NCBI RefSeq assembly: GCF_001269655.1
Contig: NZ_LHVE01000020.1
Location: forward strand, 620,001 to 684,000
Reading direction: 5' to 3'
Source: Pseudomonas thivervalensis
GTDB taxonomy: Bacteria > Pseudomonadota > Gammaproteobacteria > Pseudomonadales > Pseudomonadaceae
Length of the DNA stretch: 64,000 nt
The notes under the pieces were generated by a model. That model ran no database searches. It was not told where the DNA came from and saw nothing but the letters and a program-made list of their open reading frames with translations. A program made the position numbers and the translations under genes. Below are positions 54,386 to 64,000 of the stretch, one piece after another; positions within the stretch are counted from its first letter, which is position 1, and the number at the start of each line of letters is the position of its first letter.

Positions 54386-54779
54386 CGGGACTGTCTACCC
54401 CTACAGTTTCGGTGTTGACTGCTGGTACTGGCTTGTTGCGTGCCAGACGTTTCCAGAGCTTGCCGAAATGCTGAATCAATTCGGGGTTTTCTACGTCACC
54501 CAAACCTTTGCGCGCGACGATAACGATGTCCCATCCGACCAGTGAATCCTGGTTCAGGCGAAACGATTCGCGCATCAGACGTTTGAGGCGATTGCGCTGA
54601 ACGGAGAGCTTGACGCTCTTTTTCCCGATAACCAGCCCTAGACGGGGGTGATCGAGATCGTTGCTGCGCGCAAGGAGCAGGAGATTTTTCCCCGGAACCT
54701 TGCCGGTAGGGGAGTCAAAGACTGCCTTGAAATGCCGGGGTGTAAGCAGACGCTTTTCCCGACTGAAGTCCTGACTCAC
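54378..54779 (-). CDS. rnpA: Ribonuclease P protein component
   Basis: 133 residues from the GTG at 54779 (SQDFSREKRLLTPRHF). The RNR motif is QRNRLKRLMRESFR near residue 60-73, and RLGLVIGKKSVK precedes it. Protein subunit that helps RNase P RNA trim tRNA 5' ends. The GTG directly follows GGAG, an unusually short spacing; a longer frame up to 54875 runs through rpmH and is rejected. Starts 16 bp after the rpmH stop. Confidence 0.93.
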   Translation of the reverse strand: MSQDFSREKRLLTPRHFKAVFDSPTGKVPGKNLLLLARSNDLDHPRLGLVIGKKSVKLSVQRNRLKRLMRESFRLNQDSLVGWDIVIVARKGLGDVENPELIQHFGKLWKRLARNKPVPAVNTETVGVDSPDA

Positions 54780-54795
54780 CTCCAGTGCCGGATTA

Positions 54796-54930
54796 TCAAA
54801 CTGCCAGACGCGCACGACCTTTGGCGCGACGACGCGACAGGACGGCACGACCGTTCTTGGTAGCCATGCGAGCACGGAAACCGTGGGTACGAGCGCGTTT
54901 GATAGTGCTTGGTTGGAAAGTACGTTTCAT
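54796..54930 (-). CDS. rpmH: 50S ribosomal protein L34
   Basis: 44 residues, too short for most gene finders' cut-offs but unmistakable: it begins KRTFQPSTIKRARTHGFRAR and ends LSRRRAKGRARLAV, very basic. ATG at 54930, TGA at 54796-54798. First gene of rpmH-rnpA-yidD-yidC, transcribed away from oriC as in most bacteria. Confidence 0.97.
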   Translation of the reverse strand: MKRTFQPSTIKRARTHGFRARMATKNGRAVLSRRRAKGRARLAV

Positions 54931-55084
54931 GTCGTGTTACCTGGTTCGTCCACAACGGGCCGGAATGGCCCCCGTTTTAAGAGACCGGGGATTCTAGAGA
55001 AAGCAAGCCTCTAGGTCAATTTCCAACCAGCGTTTCCTTTAAATAGATATCCAGCCGCTTTCGGCGGATTCATCACACAGCGCT

Positions 55085-55430
55085 AGATATAGAAATAAAG
55101 AAGGGAATTATTTAAAGCTTTTCTGTAAAGCTTATAAAAGCAAGGGCGCCACCTGTCTGTGGATAACCATGCTGAGGCCTTGTAATCCGCCATGTACAGA
55201 GAATGACAACTAGGCGGGAAAGCAGTGGCCAGCCTGTGCTGCGCTGTCGGATAAGCTGTGTGTGGAATGCATGGTTATCCACAGGCTGGTTATCCACCGA
55301 GTTTCGCCCCCAGTTGTGCAACGACCTCAAGTGCGGTTATCCACAGAGCTTATCCACTGACCGCCGGTCGCCTTTCTCTCGGTTAACGCATTGATAAATC
55401 ATGGCTGATGAGCAAGCTGCGTGTGGATAA
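55085..55430. other. oriC: Chromosomal replication origin oriC
   Basis: It lies in the 567-bp rpmH-dnaA gap. An AT-rich segment at about 55085-55140 (ATTATTTAAAGC, CTTATAAAAG) is a candidate unwinding element. Perfect DnaA boxes: 55158-55166, 55275-55283, 55337-55345, 55422-55430; one-mismatch boxes at 55290 and 55350. The position next to dnaA and the box density fit the known pseudomonad oriC. The rest of the gap (54931-55084) holds the rpmH leader with an imperfect GC hairpin near 54955-54978; the dnaA promoter should lie after 55430. Confidence 0.92.
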
Positions 55431-55497
55431 GTGCACGTCTGCTCGCTACAATGGCCGCTTGTTTTTGCCTCACCGGCTTTCAACTTAGGGGATATCC

Positions 55498-57027
55498 GTG
55501 TCAGTGGAACTTTGGCAGCAGTGCGTGGAGCTTTTGCGCGATGAGCTGCCTGCCCAACAATTCAACACTTGGATCCGTCCACTACAGGTCGAAGCCGAAG
55601 GCGACGAGTTGCGTGTCTATGCACCGAACCGTTTCGTTCTCGACTGGGTCAACGAAAAGTACCTGGGCCGGGTCATGGAACTGCTCGACGAGCATGGCAA
55701 TGGCATGGCGCCTGCGTTGTCCTTATTAATAGGCAGCAAGCGCAGCTCGGCACCCCGCGCTGCACCCAATGCACCGCTGGCGGCTGCCGCCGCTTCCCAG
55801 GCCCAGCAGGCCGCTCCGGCACCGGTCACCAACCATGCCGCCCCGGCGCCCTCGCCCGCCCCGAGCAAACGCAACGCACAAAAGGTTGCCGAAGTCAGCG
55901 AAGAGCCTTCCCGGGACAGCTTCGACCCGATGGCCGGCGCCAGCTCCCAGCAGGCTCCGATTCGGGCCGAACAGCGTACCGTCCAGGTCGAAGGCGCGCT
56001 CAAGCACACCAGTTACCTGAACCGGACCTTTACCTTCGAGAATTTCGTCGAAGGTAAATCCAACCAACTGGCTCGCGCGGCGGCCTGGCAGGTCGCGGAC
56101 AATCCCAAGCACGGTTACAACCCGCTCTTCCTGTATGGCGGCGTCGGCTTGGGTAAGACTCACTTGATGCACGCCGTGGGCAACCACCTATTAAAGAAGA
56201 ACCCGAATGCCAAGGTCGTGTACCTGCATTCCGAGCGTTTCGTGGCCGACATGGTCAAGGCGTTGCAACTGAACGCCATCAACGAGTTCAAGCGTTTCTA
56301 CCGTTCGGTGGATGCCTTGTTGATCGACGACATTCAGTTCTTCGCCCGCAAGGAACGTTCCCAGGAAGAGTTTTTCCACACCTTCAACGCCTTGCTTGAA
56401 GGTGGGCAGCAGGTCATTCTCACCAGTGACCGCTACCCGAAAGAGATCGAAGGCCTCGAGGAACGCCTCAAGTCGCGTTTCGGCTGGGGCCTGACGGTAG
56501 CCGTCGAGCCGCCGGAGCTGGAGACCCGGGTCGCGATCCTGATGAAGAAAGCCGACCAGGCCAAGGTCGAGCTGCCTCACGACGCCGCCTTCTTCATTGC
56601 CCAGCGTATTCGTTCGAACGTGCGCGAGCTCGAAGGCGCTCTCAAGCGAGTGATCGCTCACTCGCACTTCATGGGCCGCGATATCACCATCGAGCTGATT
56701 CGCGAATCCTTGAAGGATCTGTTGGCACTTCAGGACAAATTGGTTTCTGTGGATAACATTCAGCGAACGGTTGCCGAATACTACAAAATCAAGATCTCCG
56801 ACCTGCTGTCCAAACGCCGTTCGCGTTCGGTGGCACGTCCGCGCCAGGTGGCCATGGCCCTGTCCAAGGAACTGACCAACCACAGCCTGCCGGAAATCGG
56901 CGATGTGTTTGGCGGACGCGACCACACCACCGTGTTGCACGCCTGCCGCAAGATCAACGAACTTAAGGAATCCGACGCGGACATCCGCGAGGACTACAAG
57001 AACCTGCTGCGTACACTGACCACTTGA
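55498..57027 (+). CDS. dnaA: Chromosomal replication initiator DnaA
   Basis: 509 residues, GTG start with GGGGA 7 nt upstream. Domain I about 1-85 (SVELWQQCVELLRDELP), a Pro/Ala-rich domain II about 86-165, AAA+ domain III with Walker A GGVGLGKTH and Walker B ALLIDDIQF, and domain IV helix-turn-helix with GDVFGGRDHTTVLHACRKI near residues 465-485. Binds the boxes upstream and loads helicase. One perfect DnaA box lies inside its own gene at 56748. Confidence 0.98.
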   Translation: MSVELWQQCVELLRDELPAQQFNTWIRPLQVEAEGDELRVYAPNRFVLDWVNEKYLGRVMELLDEHGNGMAPALSLLIGSKRSSAPRAAPNAPLAAAAASQAQQAAPAPVTNHAAPAPSPAPSKRNAQKVAEVSEEPSRDSFDPMAGASSQQAPIRAEQRTVQVEGALKHTSYLNRTFTFENFVEGKSNQLARAAAWQVADNPKHGYNPLFLYGGVGLGKTHLMHAVGNHLLKKNPNAKVVYLHSERFVADMVKALQLNAINEFKRFYRSVDALLIDDIQFFARKERSQEEFFHTFNALLEGGQQVILTSDRYPKEIEGLEERLKSRFGWGLTVAVEPPELETRVAILMKKADQAKVELPHDAAFFIAQRIRSNVRELEGALKRVIAHSHFMGRDITIELIRESLKDLLALQDKLVSVDNIQRTVAEYYKIKISDLLSKRRSRSVARPRQVAMALSKELTNHSLPEIGDVFGGRDHTTVLHACRKINELKESDADIREDYKNLLRTLTT

Positions 57028-57066
57028 TGACCACCAGCGCAGCTTATTAAGGCAAGGGACTAGACC

Positions 57067-58170
57067 ATGCATTTCACCATTCAACGCGAAGCCCTGTTGA
57101 AACCCCTGCAACTGGTCGCAGGCGTCGTCGAACGCCGCCAGACCTTGCCGGTACTTTCCAACGTGCTGCTGGTTGTCGAAGGCCAGCAATTGTCGCTGAC
57201 CGGTACCGACCTGGAAGTCGAGCTGGTCGGTCGTGTGCAACTTGAGGAACCGGCCGATCCGGGTTCCATCACCGTGCCGGCGCGCAAGCTGATGGACATC
57301 TGCAAGAGCCTGCCCAACGACGCACTGATCGACATCAAGGTTGATGAGCAGAAGCTCGTGGTCAAGGCCGGTCGCAGCCGTTTCACGTTGTCCACACTGC
57401 CCGCCAACGATTTCCCAACCGTTGAAGAAGGCCCGGGTTCGCTGACCTGCAGCCTGGACCAGAGCAAATTGCGTCGCCTGATCGAACGCACCAGCTTCGC
57501 CATGGCCCAGCAGGACGTGCGTTATTACCTCAACGGCATGCTCCTGGAAGTGTCCGCCGGTGTTATCCGCGCCGTCGCCACCGACGGGCACCGCCTGGCC
57601 ATGTGCTCGATGCAGGCCGATATCGGTCAGCCGGATCGCCACCAGGTGATCGTGCCGCGTAAAGGTATCCTGGAGTTGGCCCGCCTTCTGACCGAGCCGG
57701 ATGGCAACGTCAGCATCGTGCTGGGCCAGCACCACATCCGCGCCACCACCGGCGAGTTCACCTTCACCTCGAAACTGGTGGACGGCAAATTCCCAGACTA
57801 CGAGCGCGTGCTGCCAAAAGGCGGTGACAAGCTGGTACTGGGCGATCGCCAAGCGCTGCGTGAAGCCTTCAGCCGTACCGCGATCCTGTCCAACGAGAAG
57901 TACCGCGGCATCCGTCTGCAACTGGCCAATGGTCAACTGAAGATCCAGGCGAACAACCCGGAACAGGAAGAAGCGGAAGAAGAAGTCGGTGTTGATTACA
58001 ACGGCGGTTCCCTGGAAATCGGCTTCAACGTCAGCTACCTGCTGGACGTGCTGGGCGTGATGACCACCGAGCAAGTACGTCTGATCCTGTCCGACTCCAA
58101 CAGCAGTGCGCTGGTGCAAGAGTCTGACAACGACGATTCGGCTTACGTTGTCATGCCGATGCGTCTGTAA
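57067..58170 (+). CDS. dnaN: DNA polymerase III beta subunit (sliding clamp)
   Basis: 367 residues, the canonical length, three repeated clamp domains. Starts HFTIQREALLKPLQLVAG and ends with the hydrophobic-cleft terminus YVVMPMRL. 39 bp after dnaA and 14 bp before recF; probably one operon dnaA-dnaN-recF-gyrB. Confidence 0.98.
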   Translation: MHFTIQREALLKPLQLVAGVVERRQTLPVLSNVLLVVEGQQLSLTGTDLEVELVGRVQLEEPADPGSITVPARKLMDICKSLPNDALIDIKVDEQKLVVKAGRSRFTLSTLPANDFPTVEEGPGSLTCSLDQSKLRRLIERTSFAMAQQDVRYYLNGMLLEVSAGVIRAVATDGHRLAMCSMQADIGQPDRHQVIVPRKGILELARLLTEPDGNVSIVLGQHHIRATTGEFTFTSKLVDGKFPDYERVLPKGGDKLVLGDRQALREAFSRTAILSNEKYRGIRLQLANGQLKIQANNPEQEEAEEEVGVDYNGGSLEIGFNVSYLLDVLGVMTTEQVRLILSDSNSSALVQESDNDDSAYVVMPMRL

Positions 58171-58184
58171 TCAGAATCAGCTAG

Positions 58185-59288
58185 ATGTCCTTAAGTCGCG
58201 TCTCGGTCACCGCGGTGCGCAATCTGCACCCGGTGACCTTCTCCCCTTCCCCCCGCATCAATATCCTTTACGGCGCCAACGGCAGCGGCAAAACCAGCGT
58301 CCTGGAAGCCGTGCACCTGCTTGGGCTTGCCCGTTCCTTTCGCAGCACCCGCCTGTTACCGGTCATCCAGTACGATCAACTGGCGTGCACGGTGTTCGGA
58401 CAGGTAGAACTGGCGGAAGGCGGCCACAGCGCCCTGGGGATTTCGCGGGACCGGCAAGGCGAGTTCCAGATCCGCATTGACGGGCAGAACGCCCGCAGTG
58501 CTGCACAACTGGCTGAGATCTTGCCGTTGCAGCTGATCAACCCGGACAGCTTCCGCCTGTTGGAAGGCGCACCGAAGATTCGCCGGCAATTCCTCGACTG
58601 GGGCGTGTTCCACGTGGAACCGCGTTTCATGATGACTTGGCAACGCCTGCAGAAGGCGCTGCGCCAGCGAAACTCTTGGCTGCGACATGGTACACTTGAC
58701 GCCGTTTCGCAAGCGGTTTGGGACAGGGAACTGTGCCAGGCCAGCGCTGAAATCGATGAATACCGCCGCGCTTACATCAAAGCCTTGAAACCGGTCTTCG
58801 AGCAGACCTTGAGCGAACTGGTTGAGCTTGAGGGCCTGACGCTCAGCTATTACCGAGGCTGGGACAAGGACCGGGAACTGAGCACCGTGCTGGCTGGCTC
58901 GCTGCAGCGAGACCAACAGATGGGCCATACCCAGGCTGGACCACAACGCGCTGACTTGCGTCTCAGATTGGGCGCACATAATGCCGCGGACATCTTGTCC
59001 CGGGGGCAGCAGAAGTTGGTGGTGTGTGCCTTGCGTATTGCCCAAGGGCATCTGGTCAGCCAGGCCCGTCGCGGTCAGTGTATTTATCTGGTGGATGATT
59101 TGCCGTCCGAGCTGGACGAAGCCCACCGTCGCGCATTGTGCCGCTTGCTGGAAGACTTACGCTGCCAGGTGTTCATCACCTGTGTAGACCACGAATTATT
59201 GAGGGAAGGCTGGCAGACGGAAACGCCAGTCGCTCTGTTCCACGTGGAACAGGGCCGTATCACCCAGACCCACGACCATCGGGAGTGA
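58185..59288 (+). CDS. recF: DNA replication and repair protein RecF
   Basis: 367 residues. SMC-like ATPase: Walker A YGANGSGKTSVLEAVHLL near residue 28, signature LSRGQQKLVVCALRIAQG near 272, Walker B CIYLVDDLPSELDE near 305. Loads RecA at gaps. Notable for containing two parS sites in frame (58606 and 59236), each read as F-H-V-E. gyrB starts 5 bp after its stop. Confidence 0.97.
   Translation: MSLSRVSVTAVRNLHPVTFSPSPRINILYGANGSGKTSVLEAVHLLGLARSFRSTRLLPVIQYDQLACTVFGQVELAEGGHSALGISRDRQGEFQIRIDGQNARSAAQLAEILPLQLINPDSFRLLEGAPKIRRQFLDWGVFHVEPRFMMTWQRLQKALRQRNSWLRHGTLDAVSQAVWDRELCQASAEIDEYRRAYIKALKPVFEQTLSELVELEGLTLSYYRGWDKDRELSTVLAGSLQRDQQMGHTQAGPQRADLRLRLGAHNAADILSRGQQKLVVCALRIAQGHLVSQARRGQCIYLVDDLPSELDEAHRRALCRLLEDLRCQVFITCVDHELLREGWQTETPVALFHVEQGRITQTHDHRE
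58606..58621. promoter_or_regulatory. parS: parS centromere site 1
   Basis: TGTTCCACGTGGAACC, with the perfect 14-bp palindrome GTTCCACGTGGAAC at 58607-58620. This is the ParB target of pseudomonads. Intragenic in recF, 3.2 kb from oriC. Confidence 0.92.
59236..59251. promoter_or_regulatory. parS: parS centromere site 2
   Basis: TGTTCCACGTGGAACA, a perfect 16-bp palindrome, near the 3' end of recF and 630 bp from site 1. It should nucleate ParB spreading over the origin region. Confidence 0.95.
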
Positions 59289-59293
59289 AGGCA

Positions 59294-61711
<2,418 letters not shown>

Positions 61712-61773
61712 TCCGGCCCTGTGGGTTCTCAAAATAAACGAGAACTCCCGCAAACAGTTGAACCATGCTAAAC

Positions 61774-61807
61774 AAAAAGCCAACGCTTAAGAGGCGTTGG
61801 CTTTTTT
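61774..61807 (+). terminator. Terminator after gyrB
   Basis: GCCAACGC (61779-61786) and GCGTTGGC (61794-61801) around TTAAGAG, preceded by AAAAA and followed by T6. A near copy with stem GGCCAACGC/GCGTTGGCC follows the Abi gene at 63057-63089. Confidence 0.93.
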
Positions 61808-61888
61808 CATTGTGCTCCGCATCGCACGATTTCTTTCTCTCATGACACAAGCCTCATTGATTTTCCGCACCTGTTTCGACGCATTTTT

Positions 61889-61911
61889 CGTCAAGCGATT
61901 TTCGCTTGACG
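61889..61911. promoter_or_regulatory. Hairpin/palindrome upstream of the Abi gene
   Basis: CGTCAAGCGA (61889-61898), TTT, TCGCTTGACG (61902-61911): a perfect 10-bp inverted repeat about 105 bp before the chosen start. It may be an operator or a leader hairpin. The intervening 61912-62016 holds no other clear feature. Confidence 0.5.
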
Positions 61912-62016
61912 TTAGATAGTGCATTCGGCAATATTATGCCCAATCGCGCCCGATCCTCTGGTGCTGGCTTGGTCCGGCATTATGTTCGGGCCTTCTTATT
62001 TCTGGAGACATGGAAG

Positions 62017-63003
62017 TTGTTGGCTCCAAAGCCTTTCCGAACCTATCCAGACCTTGTCGCCCTCCTTACTCAGCGCAATATGCACGTAGCGGACCCTGCA
62101 CGCGCAGAGCGTAAGCTCGCTCAGTTGGGGTATTACCGCCTTAGTGGCTATTGGTATCCCGCCCGCGAGTTTGACAAGGATCCTGCGACTAACCTGACTA
62201 AAATCTGTCCGATATCGGGAAAGCCGCTTCGCCAGGATATGTTCGCAAATGGTGCCGATTTTGATGACGCTGTTGCCCTCTATCAGTTCGATAAACATCT
62301 GCGACTACTCATGCTTGATGCTATCGAGCGGCTAGAGGTTAACCTGAAGACTGTGATCGCTCACGTTGTAGGCTATCACCACCCTATGGGGTACACCGAT
62401 CCAAAGTTCATCCAGCCTAAGTACGCCAAGAACTTCACTTCGCGCGGCAAGGTCCGTAACAAATGGAACGAGTGGGTGGCTCGGCAGCAGGAGCTGCTGA
62501 ACAGAAGTACCGAGGATTCCATCGAGTGGCATCGCCGGTCGGGGAGACCGATTCCTTTCTGGGTAGCGGTAGAGGCGTGGGATTTTGGTGCCCTTTCTCG
62601 CTACTTCGAGATGCTTAACGGCACTTACCAGAACCAAGTTCTGGCTAGGTTTGGTTTGACTGATGCGCGGATTTTCGCTCGCTGGCTGCAGGAGATCAAT
62701 CTTCTGCGCAACCGCTGTGCTCATCACACTCGAGTTTGGAATCAGGTATCCCTGAATCCACTGTCTGCACTTCCTACTGAACCATATTTCATTGCTCTGA
62801 ATTTGGACGGCAACGCGCTGACCAGGCTCTATGGACTAGTCTCTATTGTCTGGTTCCTATTGCAGAAGATCGCACCGCGCTCGAACTGGATCAAGACCGT
62901 CGCGGACTTGGTTGACACCAAACCGGGGTTGCCGGGATGCACGTTTGCATCGTTAGGGCTTCCGACCGAGACTGGGTTCCCTCGGGCAGCCTTTGGGATT
63001 TAG
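62017..63003 (+). CDS. Abi_2 (AbiD/AbiF-like) HEPN-family protein, probable phage defence
   Basis: 328 residues from TTG 62017, which has GGAG 9 nt upstream and puts the family start APKPFRTYPDLVALL right at the N-terminus; an ATG at 61906 in the same frame lies in a hairpin and adds unrelated sequence. Seen: LAQLGYYRLSGYWYPAREF near residue 35-55, LLMLDAIERLEVNLKT, and INLLRNRCAHHTRVWN with the HEPN RNase motif R-x4/5-H near residue 231. Abi_2 proteins cause abortive phage infection in lactococci. No partner toxin or antitoxin is visible. It is less GC-rich than gyrB. It stands between two near-identical terminators. Confidence 0.85.
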   Translation: MLAPKPFRTYPDLVALLTQRNMHVADPARAERKLAQLGYYRLSGYWYPAREFDKDPATNLTKICPISGKPLRQDMFANGADFDDAVALYQFDKHLRLLMLDAIERLEVNLKTVIAHVVGYHHPMGYTDPKFIQPKYAKNFTSRGKVRNKWNEWVARQQELLNRSTEDSIEWHRRSGRPIPFWVAVEAWDFGALSRYFEMLNGTYQNQVLARFGLTDARIFARWLQEINLLRNRCAHHTRVWNQVSLNPLSALPTEPYFIALNLDGNALTRLYGLVSIVWFLLQKIAPRSNWIKTVADLVDTKPGLPGCTFASLGLPTETGFPRAAFGI

Positions 63004-63056
63004 CTCGCTTGATCGTCGACCGCATATTGGCTCGACGAACCCCACCCTACTTCAAC

Positions 63057-63089
63057 AAAAAAGGCCAACGCACATGCGTTGGCCTTTTT
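63057..63089. terminator. Bidirectional terminator between the Abi gene and the response regulator gene
   Basis: AAGGCCAACGC (63061-63071) and GCGTTGGCCTT (63076-63086) with A and T runs outside, so it can serve both convergent genes. It is almost the same hairpin as the gyrB terminator. Confidence 0.92.
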
Positions 63090-63102
63090 CATTCCTGCTG
63101 TC

Positions 63103-63837
63103 CTAGCTCGCGACAGACGCTTCACTCCCCGCCGCGACACTCTCCAACCGATACCCATACCCGTAGATCGTCAGCAATTGCCACCCCCGATCCGCCGTCA
63201 GCCCGAGCTTGTTCCGCAGGCGATAGATGTGGGTGTCGAGCGGCCTGGACGAGGTCATTTCCTCGTGGGTCCAGAAGCGTTCGTAGAAGTATTCCCGGGA
63301 CAGCGGCCGGCCCAGGTTGGCGAACAGGCACCGGGCCAGGCGGTATTCCCGTTCGGTCAGACTGATGGGGATGCCGGCGCGGGTGATGGTCAGTTCGGCG
63401 TCGTCGAACGCCAGGTCGTTGAGCACCAGCACATCGCTGGCAGGCGCGCGTTGCAGGTTGTGACGGCGTAGCACGGCGGTGACCCGGGCCTTGAGCTCGT
63501 TGGGCCTGAAGGGTTTGCTCACGTAGTCGTCGGCGCCGGCGTTGAGGGCTTGGACGATGTCATGTTCGCCGTCGCGGCTGGTCAGCATGATGGCGGCCGG
63601 TGGCGAATCCATGTGCTCGCGGGTCCAGCGCAGTAGCGAAAGCCCACTGATGTCGGGCAATTGCCAGTCGAGGATCAACAGGTCGAAGGTTTCCCGGCGC
63701 AATTGCCGCAACAGGTCTTCGCCTCGTTCAAAACTGTGCAGGGTCCAGGCTTGCTCGTTCCTGCCAGGGATTTGTTGCAGTGTCTGTTCTACCCGGCGCA
63801 GCTCGGCCGGTTCATCGTCCAGTATGGCGACACGCAT
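63103..63837 (-). CDS. OmpR/PhoB-family response regulator
   Basis: 244 residues from ATG 63837 (RVAILDDEPAELRRVEQ). Receiver domain: acidic pair Asp7-Asp8, phospho-acceptor Asp57 (LLILDWQLPD), Thr86, Lys108 (YVSKPF). C-terminal winged-helix about 140-235 with LTEREYRLARCLFANLG, SRPLDTHIYRLRNKLGL and IYGYGYRLE. Cognate kinase not in the window unless it begins at 63900 on the other strand. Convergent with the Abi gene. Confidence 0.93.
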   Translation of the reverse strand: MRVAILDDEPAELRRVEQTLQQIPGRNEQAWTLHSFERGEDLLRQLRRETFDLLILDWQLPDISGLSLLRWTREHMDSPPAAIMLTSRDGEHDIVQALNAGADDYVSKPFRPNELKARVTAVLRRHNLQRAPASDVLVLNDLAFDDAELTITRAGIPISLTEREYRLARCLFANLGRPLSREYFYERFWTHEEMTSSRPLDTHIYRLRNKLGLTADRGWQLLTIYGYGYRLESVAAGSEASVAS

Positions 63838-63899
63838 GGAATGCGATTCCTTGATCTCGAAAATAACGGACATCTTCATGTGGCAATGAACGGCAGCCA

Positions 63900-64000
63900 G
63901 TGGCTGATTCGTTGTTGACCCGTCGCTGGCTGCGACAATACCGGCTCGCGGCACAGAGGGAAAGGCAGCAGCGCGCCACCATCGAGTTCGCTATAGTCGT
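63900..64000 (+). CDS. Possible start of a divergent gene (cut by window edge)
   Basis: A frame open to the edge could start at GTG 63900 (ADSLLTRRWLRQYRLAAQ, then RQQRATIEFAIV) and face away from the response regulator gene. The basic N-terminus could precede a membrane segment as in sensor kinases, but no strong ribosome site is visible and only 33 codons are present. Treat as a hint. Confidence 0.3.
   Translation, partial: MADSLLTRRWLRQYRLAAQRERQQRATIEFAIV

Noticed and set aside
54955..54978. GC-rich imperfect hairpin upstream of rpmH as a terminator
   Set aside because: On the minus strand it lies in the leader of rpmH and lacks a T-run in the right place; the plus-strand side has only TTTT and no gene ending there.
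56191..58119. A 642-residue minus-strand frame
   Set aside because: Antisense to dnaA and dnaN, whose reading frames are certain.
61906..62016. ATG at 61906 as the start of the Abi gene
   Set aside because: It lies within the 23-bp palindrome, has no ribosome site, and adds 37 residues unlike the family; TTG 62017 has GGAG at good spacing.

Overview
The window is a chromosomal segment of a fluorescent-group Pseudomonas that carries the replication origin. The basis is the run rpmH - origin - dnaA - dnaN - recF - gyrB, the yidC/mnmE/mnmG/rsmG/parAB/atp/glmU/glmS order to its left, high GC with C/G-ending codons, and REP-type repeats (cores GTGGCGAGGGAGCTTGCTCC and GTGGGAGCGAGC) of the kind common in that group.

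Layout. (1) 1-7.3 kb, minus strand: a secreted protein cut by the window edge, a DUF3142 lipoprotein, then a tightly overlapping five-gene operon (two glycosyltransferases, methyltransferase, acyltransferase, methyltransferase). (2) 7.8-16.8 kb, plus strand: the complete common polysaccharide antigen (A-band, D-rhamnan) locus rmd-gmd-wbpW-wzm-wzt-wbpX-wbpY-wbpZ, divergent from the five-gene operon, which probably modifies the same polymer. (3) 17-22 kb: GST, LysR regulator, LtaS-like sulfatase-fold membrane enzyme, NudK. (4) 22.1-26.3 kb: NAD salvage, nadE-pncB-pncA divergent from nadD2-nrtR, with two identical-architecture palindromes between them that are likely NrtR operators. (5) 26.3-28.2 kb: a hipBA toxin-antitoxin module with repeated operators. 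(6) 28.2-33.9 kb: a sugar-diacid operon, TctC-TctB-TctA transporter, talarate/galactarate dehydratase-like enolase and FAD-linked oxidase. (7) 34.4-38.6 kb: glmS, glmR, glmU. (8) 38.7-45.9 kb: atpIBEFHAGDC. (9) 46-50.3 kb: parB, parA, rsmG, mnmG. (10) 50.3-55.5 kb: an origin-like DnaA-box cluster between mnmG and mnmE, mnmE, yidC, yidD, rnpA, rpmH, then the canonical oriC. (11) 55.5-61.7 kb: dnaA, dnaN, recF (with two parS sites inside), gyrB. (12) 61.7-64 kb: an Abi_2/HEPN gene between two near-identical terminators, an OmpR-type response regulator and the possible start of another gene.

How the parts work together. GDP-mannose made by WbpW is turned by Gmd and Rmd into GDP-D-rhamnose, polymerised by WbpX/Y/Z and exported by Wzm/Wzt. 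GlmU and GlmS feed UDP-GlcNAc to the envelope. DnaA, the two box clusters, ParAB and parS form the origin and segregation region.

Most notable observations: the two DnaA-box clusters are diverged copies of one another in exact register (a constant offset of 4,675 bp); perfect DnaA boxes are strongly enriched through the 34-57 kb interval, many of them inside genes; paired palindromes point to operators for NrtR and HipB; the Abi/HEPN gene is bracketed by twin terminators; and one REPIN is nested in another while a second sits inside an 18-bp perfect inverted repeat. No IS transposase, tRNA, rRNA or CRISPR array was seen. All motif counts were made by eye.
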